Shown: positions 1 to 10,700 of the stretch, piece by piece
Layout of the letters: each line of letters starts with the position of its first letter
How positions within the stretch are numbered: the first letter of the stretch is position 1
DNA from: Amyelois transitella
Lineage: Eukaryota; Arthropoda; Insecta; Lepidoptera; Pyralidae
Reading direction: 5' to 3'
NCBI RefSeq assembly: GCF_032362555.1
Contig: NC_083508.1
Span: 2,571,001-2,635,000 of the forward strand
Length of the DNA: 64,000 bases
Translations under genes and position numbers: made by a program
Notes under the pieces: model-generated
What the model saw: the letters and a program-made list of their open reading frames with translations, nothing else
The model's database searches: none
Told to the model about the DNA's origin: nothing

Positions 1-1737
1 TTAATGTTAAACTTGTTAGAAGTTGTTCAAACCGACAAATAAGTATAAAATATAAATTACAGCGTAGAAAGTGTTATGATATTTAATCTCACTTGGCTGC
101 AGTATTGAGTTTGTTGGTTATTGTAAACTCGTAAAATATTAAATGTAGTTTTTGGCGTACTATCCTCAAATTAACTCTGTGTACCTGATTGCACCTAAAG
201 ATAGTGGAAAGTGTTTCTGGCACGCTCATTTCTGTTATGATTTTGCTCTCTTTGCCAGACTAAATAGACGTGTGGACGTTGATCAATTGAGCTGGGCAGG
301 TGGGGCTTGTAAAGCGGATTGGCGTGATAACAGAATTATACCGCAGCAACATCATTTATTGTTTTAATTCTGGCACAGGCAATATTTAAATTAATATAAT
401 GTCATCGTCTAGATTAACAATTAATCTATTTCAGATCTATAAAACTTTTAAATTTACTTTGTAAATTGGTGACGTCATAAAAGACGCCACTTGAGTTAAA
501 CAAATCAATAAAGCCCTAATGAGCCAAAGGGCATTGTTACGGTAGAAAATTTAAAAGCGCCTAGCGTAGTTCCCCGACGTCATTTGAGCACAAAGAGCGA
601 GGGTAAGTAGCCCCTTTGTGAGGCGTCGCGAATTTCCGATGTTTGCGCAGCCTGCGCGCGACGCCGGCTTTCCTGTTGCCGCTCCGGCAGAAGCGCCGCC
701 GGCCCGACGCCGGCCGCTCTCACATGTAGGCCTCACGCCCAATCCAAGTCTTCCAGCGGTCATGCCGCCATAACTTAGCTTTATTCTAGTTTACGTAACC
801 AAGTCTTCCATTAGCATAAGTAGGTTAAGATGAATAGAGGTAGGGCGTCGCGTCGCGATCAGAACAACAGAGTAGTGTTCGAACGGCTCTGGCGAGGTAC
901 ATTCCAAGCGGTGCTCGCGGGCCCGCAGCGCAGACCCCGCGCTTCCTCCCACGACCCCAATCCCGAGTCGAGTCTGGTGCCCGTCACCATGCCCCAACAA
1001 GGCCCCTCCACAGTGGCCGACAGCCTCGAACCTGCCATCAGAACTATCCTCGAAGGCCTCCGAAACTCATGCTGTTGCCGATGCAACTGCTCGCAACCGG
1101 AACGAAATTTTAACGACAATTTGCAGGTCTGTCTCTCCAACGACGAAGAGAGGAAGTCCATGCGTTCCGTCATAAGGTGTGCACCCAGTTTTATCGATTT
1201 CTTAGTTATCGCTCGCCGTCCGAGATCGTTACGAGTACCGACCACGTATCAAATGTTTAATTAAAAGTTACAAGCGCACATGAACTGTGTTAATTGGATT
1301 ATAAACGATTTCATAGTCGGTCAAAACTACCTACCTTCCTATATAAGCGTTACATTAATGTTCCAAGATGTTTTCTCATAGATATTAGTGATTCTAAATT
1401 ATTTTACTTTCCCTATTTTAGCGCACTTAGGTGCTATTCAGGTAAATATGTGTTAAAATATGACTCTGTTGCTTGCTGACAGAAATTTTCACCTTGTCCT
1501 ATATTTGTCACACTAAGAACATTTATCTGACACTTTCGTTTTCTTAGAATAAACATCATCAGCATTTAAAAATAAAGAAGTGTGACGCGCCTACTATTCG
1601 AAGTACACTGCGTAGTATAGTATAGAAACAAGCACACATATTATACATACCTTGGCCGCGCCGCGTAGTGGTGTGTGTGTGAGTTTGACATCTGTCAAAA
1701 AAATCCGCCATATTGAAATTAACGTTTCGTTCCGCAG
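1..1737. other. No secure gene; GC-rich patch
   Basis: I see no recognisable conserved coding exon here. Positions 1-550 are AT-rich with no clear signal. Positions about 600-1240 are much richer in GC and CpG than the rest of the window and could be a CpG-rich promoter or an old insertion. The N-terminal cwf21 domain expected for the Srrm234 protein was looked for in all frames and not found, so its first exons should lie left of the window. On the minus strand, 1651-1645 reads as a good splice donor (CAAG then GTATGT) preceded by an ATGGCGG context, which could mark a divergent transcript, but no coding continuation is visible. Confidence 0.4.
830..1176 (+). CDS. Doubtful hypothetical coding exon
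   Basis: An open frame of 144 codons starts at an ATG in an acceptable context (AAGATGA) and runs through the GC-rich patch. It is arginine-rich early and has a short CCCRCNC cysteine run. A plausible donor (ATAAG then GTGTGC) at 1177 would end an exon of 115 codons plus two bases. That phase matches the acceptor of the first sure Srrm234 exon at 1738, so this could be an alternative first exon of that gene. The phase match alone has a one-in-three chance of being accidental. I recognise no domain. It may equally be a random open frame in GC-rich DNA. Confidence 0.25.
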
Positions 1738-4700
1738 TGTACGGGAGACGCACGCGATCGCCGAGGCGCAGCAAGAGAAAAACGCGCGTCTTCGGGACGC
1801 ATTTGGGATTTCGCCGAGGTTTGTGGAGGGGACAAGCCTGGACCCCGAGAGGAGGGCCAGGGAGCACGCGCAGCGGTACCCGCTTGTCAGGACGCCGAGC
1901 AATGAGAGGGAGGAACGGGACGCGCACGTCTCTAAGAAGAAAAAGAAAAGAAGGTGAGTTCAAATATATAGAGGTACATAACATCGTTATCCTTTGCGGG
2001 TTTGCTTCGGCCAACAGTCTCGTAAAGAGGTAAAGTTCAGGTTCAATTGAACGGCATTGAGATTTTGAAAATGACAGGAATTCCAAGTATATTACCCCTT
2101 TCCCTCGATTGAATTTTCAAAAGCATTAAGTTAAAATTTAATAACTATTTTCTTTAGACTTGTGACTACACCAAATCGTTCTGATAAAGTGGGAATCTAA
2201 CTACATTTTTTTAATGTTTTTCACAGTACCTCGCCAGACGCCAAAAAGCTGAAGAAGAAAAAGTCGAAGAAAAATAAAAAAGAAAAGTAAGTAGTACTCC
2301 ATGTTACCTCTACTTTTGTTTTTCCAAGTGCAATTAATTTATAAATTACATACATACGAACGTATTTCATAGACTTATTTAAATTCAGACAGGTGCTTCA
2401 ATTGTCAAAAAGGCAAGTATGATAATATATATTTTTTATTTTGATGTTTACCAGAATATTACATTATATTTAAGAGCTGATAAACAAAAATGCAATAGTA
2501 ATTTTTTGGTAATTTACTTTTTCCTTTAGTATTTGTCCTTACATATTTATTGGTAATTTCAGCGAAAGAAAAATGATATTGGACTACATTTGTAGGTATG
2601 GTATGCTGTAAGATATTCTGAAATCTTTCCAATTTAAACTTACACATTAGCTAGTGGGCAGTAATGTTTAAAAGATCTATAAGCATACAAAAATATGTGA
2701 AATGGTTTTAAATCCTTCTTGATTTGTTTTCAATACAGATGGTATATTAGTTCTCTCAAGTTTCTTTCGGAATATAATTCAATTTAAATTCCTACTAGAT
2801 TTCTTAACAAAATGATGTTATACTAAAAATTATATATTTGAAATGTTTTTTAATCCTTTTTGATTTTTCTTTTATACAGATAATTTCCACAGGTTTATTT
2901 TTTGGATCCTTATCCATTAAACTTAATTCCTTTTTAGGTAACTCACATACCTACTATATACTAACAATTTATGTTAACCATGTCCAATACATTATTTTTC
3001 GTTTTGTTTATTGATTTATTCGGGGGCTCTTAAAACAGTTCTTTTCTATTTCTACTTTTTTTTTAATAAAAATAACTTGTCGCAGGTTAGAGTCGAGCAA
3101 GAAAAAAAAGAAACGCTCGAAGTCACCCGACACGGAAAGCTCATCGGATTCCGACGCCGCACAGGACAGCGACTCAGCAAGCTCCGAGGATGAACGACAG
3201 AAAAAGAAGAAAAAGGTAATTTTCACGCCAGTTCTAAACGTTCCAAACTCTATGTTAACATGCAAACTAGCTTCAGAATATTTAGAGTAGGAACTGTACG
3301 GTTCAAAGATTATTTTTTGGTCACATTTATTTGATTTTCATTATAAACAGCTTTGAATAATTTGTTATCTGTTCTATATCATCAAATTTTGTTTCGTTAC
3401 AGTCCTGATTTGTTTTATTGAGTCTTTATTTTAGATCAAAATGTAATCTTTGAATTATTTCGAGAGGGTTATTGGGATGATTGTTGTGATACATTACGTA
3501 TTACAAGTAGATTGGGGATAATTTTGTCATGCCTACACTATACTTTTCACTATCCTTGATCCCCTTATTCCTGAAGTGTGGTGGGTGGGGTAACTTGTAG
3601 TACATTGCTTTCTTTTGTTTCTATATCCAATATCGCCCCACTTTAGTAGTATAGCTATAGCAAGGTCCTTAGTTAGTTTTAAGGCGGCTTTGTTGTGTAA
3701 GAGGCATTAAAATTAACCCAACAATATTTGAAAAAAAGTTCAATTGTAATGTATGTAAGTAAATATTTTGTTGTTATAAAACAAAAAGAAAAACAAAGAT
3801 ACAAAAAAACAGTACAAAGGTTGGCGTGTCCTAAAGTGAGATCTCTTCTAGCCTTCTCTTTCTGAATTTTGAAAGGGTTGGCTAGAAGAGATCTCACTTT
3901 AGGATAAACTGTTCAAGAAGTAAAAACTCAGATGCCAATAAAATTTTCAGAGTTAATTCTAATTTAAAAAAGGAAAATTAATTTTATGATAAAATAAAAT
4001 CAGTTGTCCAGAGTTCTTTTTCGAAGGAATCATGTACTCCTAATACCAGTCTTCTTTCACAATTAAGTCGCTATTTAGGGCATAAACTAAACGTTCTTGC
4101 TATAGACCTATATAGCTGCCTCAAAGTTTGTTTTGCTATTCATAACTACATGAATTATTCAAGCTTCACATTCTATAGCTAATGTCCCCACACCACAAAA
4201 AAACAGCTTGCCACACGGGGCCAAAAATTATTATATAATTTTTAATGTGGTTCTCTTGTCTTCTTACTTCATTTTTTTTATTTTTTTATTTCTGTAAATA
4301 CAAGAAATAGCCAGTAAAAATTATCTGTTTAACTGTGCATCATTTCATAGGATAGCCATCTTTATCTGAAGAAATAACGTATACTGTAAGTATATCACAA
4401 AGCAATAACACTCTGTAACACAAATGTTAGGTGATATAACTAAGTAAAGTGCGCCGTGATGCATTTTGAAGTAACTAACACGATGCGATGTGGGAGGTTG
4501 TGACGCGTGTACTGACTTGCATGGTTGTGCTAATTTCAAAACGGATGGTGGTTTAATTTAGGAATATCGCGATGTTGGTGTGTTGTACAAAAACCTGGTG
4601 ATTCCGTTTGTGCGTTTTATCTCAATCTAGGAGGTCGCGACCTGGTGTCTTGTATGACGGGCTGTTTAAGCCTATTTCAAGCGCTGGTCTTCACAAAATT

Positions 4701-7700
4701 CGTTTTATTATAAGTGCCTTGTAGTAAGGATATGAAATTGTATGCAAGCAGTTGTAGTTTTGTGAAGTAATAAATAAATTGTGACGTGGGAGCAGAATCT
4801 TATTACTGCAAGCAAATGTTTTTGTTCGCAAAAACAACATGGTATTCTACTTTCAGATGTTCTGAACTTCCAGGCAAAACCTTTTTCGCATAACGCACAG
4901 TTAGTATACCCCATTAACACATTGCAATTTCGCCATTGCACGTTGCGAAAGAGCACCCCCTATCCCAGTGGAGGGGATAAATTTCCAATAGTATTGCCAA
5001 CAATAGTGATGTGCTTGCAACGTAAGTCAATATTCGTAATTTCCTTAATATTTATACTTTGTACAATCATTTATTTTTGACAGCTTTTTTTTTTGTCTAA
5101 AATCTTTTACGTTTAATTCAGAAAAAATATTATGCTTTTTAGCAAAACACTATTCACTGACAGGTAATGTTAAGATTTAATTGATAGCGAAGCCTAATAA
5201 TATATTGTTATATATTTAGTCATTCATTGTTGATTGAATGAATGAAATAACTTTTGTTGTTTATTTTTGTATTATAGTCATATTGACTATACTGCTCTCG
5301 CGTTACTATATCAATTATTTTACAGAACATCTTATCTCGATTAAAATATATACACTCGAACGAATTCACCTAGTTTTTGTATCGCACATCTAATGTTAAT
5401 ATCCAGAACTGATGAAATGTAACTAATCCATAACATTCTCCCTCTCTCATATACCCAAAACTAATTAAGGATGCACAACATGTTTAAACGGTTTATACCA
5501 CCATGTTAAATAAGGTACGTCAACCACAGTTAATTAATTTGATTTTTGTGTATTAAATATTATATATTATTATGTTGGATATATCGATATTGTTATGTGT
5601 AACTAATATAGTACTAAGTGACACACTGGTGCCAAGATTTTATTTTTCTTTTTTTGGTATGTATTCATATGTATATATAATGTTTTTAATGAGAATGTTA
5701 TGGATAATATGTAATAACATTCTGATAAAGTTTTAACACTCAATACTCTGAACCATTTATTTTATACTTGCTTCCATTAATAGCTTTTTTAATATTTGTT
5801 TATTTGACGAAAATAAAGCCTTATTTTAATGGTTATTTATTAGCGTGCATGTGTAAGTTTTTTTTTTTTTTATATTCTTCGCCCTTTCGCAGATGGATTT
5901 AATATCATCAAAAGGCCAAGAAGAGTTTTGCGTATATTAGTGGAACATATTTTGTTGCCTTTACCACTTAGTATTCTTATATTGGCACTGGTGTTTTATG
6001 TTGGACCTTATGAAATTTCATATTTATGTTGTTTTGTTGTAATTTCAAACAGAAAAAGTCGAGTAGCAGACGTCGCGGCAGCAGTGGTGCGTCAAGTAGA
6101 GAAAGGTAAATATTTAATCACACTTAAAAATTAGAAATAATATATATTATGCCCATTTCTACGAATCACACTATTATGTATTCTTTGCTGTTAACTTATA
6201 AGCTCAGTGAGTCTCTATAAAAACATTGACTTTTGATATTTTTCTGTAAACTTTGTGGTCACCGATCCGCCTTTGAATTTTGAGTTGATTTATGTTGAAA
6301 TGCTTTAATATTTATCTTAATTTCATAGTCTGAACTTAAATTTCTGATATTCTAGCTCGCCTGTAAAAGTTGTGAAAGAGAAGACACGAGATCGCAGAAG
6401 CGATAGTAGGGAAAACGATGCCCACTCCAAAAGAAATGACAGAGAACGCGATACCAAAAAGTATAACAGAAGGGAAGATGAATCTAGTAGAAACTCCCGT
6501 TACAACGAGACGAGTAGAAGGCGCGAGGAACGCAGTCGGTCAAGAGACGAGAGGGAACGTGATCCGTCACCGGAGTATAAGCAGAGGTCGTACGTCTCCA
6601 GAGTGGAGAACAAGAAGAGAGAACCTTCTAGAGACTCCGGGAAATCCAAGCCTGTAAAACGCTCCAAGAGAAATTCTTCACCGGAATCTGACGTAGAGCC
6701 CCCACCTAAACGCAAGAACGATAAAAGAGACAAACGTTACAGAGATCCCAGTTCATCCCCTCCTCCAGAAAAGAAACGACGTAGGAGCCCCTCCGCTGAA
6801 TATAGAAAGAGGGACGAATATAATAGAAAAGAAGAGAGGAACAGTAGAAGTCGAAGAGAAAGTCCATCTCGTGATGACAGAAGAGTTAATAAAAGAAGCG
6901 AGTCTCCAGAAAACAGGAGAAGACAAGATGATTCATACAATAGGAAAGGGCATGAAGAATACAATAGAAAAGATAGGGGAGATAGGTATGAAAGACAAAA
7001 GAGTCACGATCGTTACGAAGAGGAAACTTCTAAACGTAAGGAGAAAGAGAGTTATGAAGAACCTTCAAGAAGGAGAAAGAATAGAAGTCCTTCCAGGGAT
7101 AAGCGGGATACTTCGTCAGATTACAAGGAAAAGTCGCCCGTCAATAAATCGCATAGGAACAGAGAATCTCGACGTGACACAGAAAAAAGTTATAAAAATT
7201 CGCGACCAGAACGAAAGTCCTCTTCTTCAGAATCTGAAACCGATCCGCCTCGAAAGTATAAAGAAAAAGAACCAAAGATTCAACCTCGTTATTACAAAGA
7301 GAAAAGCATGTCTCCGCGAGAAAAAAGGAGACGCAGTGCTTCCTCGGAGTATAGAAGGAAAGATTCTCCGCCGCCAAAAAGTCAATCGGATAAACCCAAG
7401 TCAAAAGTCGTAGAGAAAAAGCGGGAGCGAAGTAATTCTAGGAAAAGATCACCGTCACCTGAAAGGTCGAAGCGTAGGCAATCGCCTAGTCCTAAACGTA
7501 GGAAGTCCCCGAGCAGATCAGTTTCTAGATCTCCCGAGCGAAAGAGAAAAGATAAAAGAAGGAGCGTCTCGCCGAATAATAAAATCAAAAGATCATCTGA
7601 ACGAAAAGCGCCTTCGCCTCGACCAGAAACTAAGAATAGAGAAGAAAAAGATCGGAAATCTGTCCGACGCGAAAACCACAGAGAACAATCTAGATCGGGT

Positions 7701-10700
7701 TCAGCGCGTCGGAGTTCCTCCAGTCTGAGCTATTCCCCGGCGAGACGTAGCCCCGAAAGATATCGCGACATCTTGGACAAGTTACCAGAGAAGGATAAGA
7801 GGAAATACATTAAATCACCATCGGATTTGAAAAAGAAGAAAGAGAAAGCTAATTATAAGCCTAAGTTGTCTTGCATGCGGAGTTCTTCGAGCGAAATGGA
7901 TGCTTCCGAAGGTGAATTGATGACTTTGGATGAGAGGGCCCGGCAGGATGAACTGAGCGGTTGGAATAGGGAGTTGAACAGGTTGAAGAGGAAAGTGGCA
8001 CAGATGGCGCGAGCGTCTATGGAGCGGAAGAGGGAGGAAGAAACTAACGGGCCTTCCACATCGCAAGCTGATCGCGAACCAGCCACTAAAGTGTTGTTGA
8101 GTCCTAACGTTAGGAAATCTAAGTCAAAATCACCGAAGATTGATAAAGAGAAGAGTCCGTTGAGTGTGAAGAAGGATAAAGATAAATCGCCTCGCAACGA
8201 GAAAGAAAGGTCACCTCGCAAGGAGAAAGAAAGGTCGCCTTGCAAGGAGAAAGAAAGGTCGCCTTGCAAAGAGAAGTCGCCTCGCAAAGAAAGGTCACCT
8301 CGCAAGGAAAGGTCACCCCGTAAAGAGAGTTCACCGGCGAAGAGAGATCGTGGTAGGAGTTGGTCGTCCTCGAGGTCGCGGTCAGTGTCAAGGTCGCGCG
8401 GGAAGTCCTCGCGGTCAAGATCCGGGTCGAGGTCAAGGTCGAGGTCGTCGAGGTCAAGGTCAAGATCTTATTCGTCTTCGAGGTAAGTTGTATTATCATG
8501 TTTTAACACAACACTACATTTAATAAAGTCCCTATTTTATCTGTCTGTACGCGCGCTTTTTGCGGGAAGTCAAACCACGTTATTTAGTCACGTTTAATGT
8601 TTTTTGTCTATTATTATGATGGTAGTGGGTTTAAAGACATAGATAAGTGTTTTAGTGCAAGATTGAGTGGCGTTTTAATCCAAAATGTTTCAAAGTCAAG
8701 CATAAATTGACCCATTAAGGTCTCATCATTTATCTACATGAATCAATAGTTCTAAAGTAGATGTAACAAAATTTACAAAGCCCTTCACAAAACTTTTATC
8801 CATGGCCGTAAAAATAATTAAAAAATAATAAATTTTCCAGGCGTTCGCGGTCGTCTCGCTCTAGCTCGTACAGCAGCCGCAGTTCGTCTCGCTCGTCGCG
8901 CAGCTCCTCACGGTCTACTCGCTCGTCAAGGTAAACATACATAACATACATACATGTGTAGAGGTTATTATACCTCCAATAGGAAGATTGAACAAGAATG
9001 CAGATTGTTATCTAAAACACTGATTGCGTATTAAAACCTACTTACGTATTTTTTTTAAATTTAAACAAAGAGATATTATCGTTAAAAATAATAGTCTTTT
9101 GTAATAGTGAAAAGTAAACCGTTGACAATAGAAGTATTTCAAACCTGCATATGGGAAAAAGCTTGTAGGTGATACAATATTGATTTTTTTTTTTAAATTT
9201 CGTTTTATTATTGTATTACCTACTCTTGAATGAAACCTTTTGGGGTTAACGTTAAGGGTAGATATACTTGCGGAGGAAACTTTTGTACAAATTTAAACTG
9301 GAAGATTTACCTCCAAATATTGCTTTATTTAATAAACATATGAAAAAAGTGGTCCCAATCTCGAGTACTTTACTAGAATTCTATTTAGGAGTTTACATAA
9401 ATTTCAACAATTTCAATACTATAAACGTATGCTCTAACAAACTGTCATTATCTATCTTAAATGATTAATGTCACAAATGCAACAATTTATGTGAACTTAT
9501 AATAGGTATCGCTTGAGGTGTCGCTCCATAGTGCGAAAATACCTTTAGAATATACAGACTATGGCTGTATCGGCTCTAAGAGAACGAAATGTCTATGATT
9601 CCGATAACAGTATAGGCCCACGCAACACATCAATTATTAACACGTTGCAATTCTTTTTCGGAATTTGAAAAAATTGCGATAGGCCTCGCAACACATCAAT
9701 TATTAACACGTTGCAATTCTTTTTCGGAATTTGAAAAAATTGCGATAGGCCTCGCAACACATCAATTATTAACACGTTGCAACTCTTTTTCGGAATTTGA
9801 AAAAATTGCGATAGGCCTCGCAACACATCAATTATTAACACGTTGCAATTCTTTTTCGGAATTTGAAAAAATCGCGATAGGCCTCGCAACACATCAATTA
9901 TTAACACGTTGCAATTCTTTTTCGGAATTTGAAAAAATCGCGATAGGCCTCGCAACACATCAATTATTAACACGTTGCAATTCTTTTTCGGAATTTGAAA
10001 AAATTGCGATAGGCCTCGCAACACATCAATTATTAACACGTTGCAATTCTTTTTCGGAATTTGAAAAAATCGCGATAGGCCTCGCAACACACCAATTATT
10101 AACACGTTGCAATTCTTTTTCGGAATTTGAAAAAATTGCGATGCATGCTACATGTAAACGGTAGAACAATGACGGGCGTGTACGCGGATTACCGTAGATC
10201 GTCGGCGTCGAGGCCGAGGTCGCGCTCGCGCTCGCTGTCCATCCCGCGGCGCGCCGGCTCGCCCAGCTTCCTGGACCGGCGCCGCATCACGAGGTATATC
10301 GCGGCGACGTTGCGATTGCTCCGTTGCGTTTCGTGAAGGGTCGCCTTTTGTTTATTCGGCTTTCGTTTAGCTCGTGTCAGTTTTGGGCGAGATTAATGTT
10401 GGGGGGAAAATTGGGGTTTATTATCTCTTTAACAGGGTGGATTAGCATCCAGAGTATACTTTTATAAAAAATAAATTGTAGGTATGTATTTCGATCACTA
10501 TTGTGATTCAAAGTGTGACTCGGAAAGAAATAAATTAATGCGGTACTGACATGGTACTGAATATTGGAGCATTAATTCATATAGGCTTTGGGAAATGAAA
10601 AGCAATGTTTTCTACCGTGGCCCTTTACGAAATCGCGATGATTGATGTACAAAGTGACCAAGCGCAACCAACCTAGCGATACGTGTGTTAGTTGTTGTTT

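Larger units (their letters stand above)
3216..6052. other. Large Srrm234 intron
   Basis: This 2.8-kb intron holds the LINE-like fragment and hairpin at 3673-3904. A pyrimidine-rich acceptor at 5892 is followed by 15 codons and a stop (starting ATGGATTTAATATC), which could be a minor terminal exon. An isolated GTAAGT donor lies at 5022. I see no conserved coding sequence. Confidence 0.5.

Noticed and set aside
1559-2086. Minus-strand frame of 175 codons over the first Srrm234 exon
   Set aside because: It is antisense to a conserved plus-strand exon and has no domain. A divergent promoter here (ATGGCGG and the donor at 1651) remains possible but unsupported.
4781-5080. Plus-strand 99-codon frame with a donor at 5022 in an Srrm234 intron
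   Set aside because: The phase does not fit the flanking exons, and the composition is not like the rest of the protein.
5893-5941. Short frame after a good acceptor (MDLISSKGQEEF...)
   Set aside because: It fits the phase and could be a minor terminal exon, but 15 unremarkable codons are not enough to call it.
8119-8499. Minus-strand Thr/Ser/Leu-rich frames over the RS exon
   Set aside because: They are antisense reads of RS and KSP low-complexity coding sequence, with no independent signals.
9593-10105. Minus-strand open frame of 170 codons with a 22-residue repeat
   Set aside because: It is a by-product of the 66-bp minisatellite, whose unit is a multiple of three and happens to lack stops in this frame.
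9621-10148. Possible CRISPR-like array
   Set aside because: The whole 66-bp unit repeats and there are no unique spacers; the setting is an intron in an insect genome.
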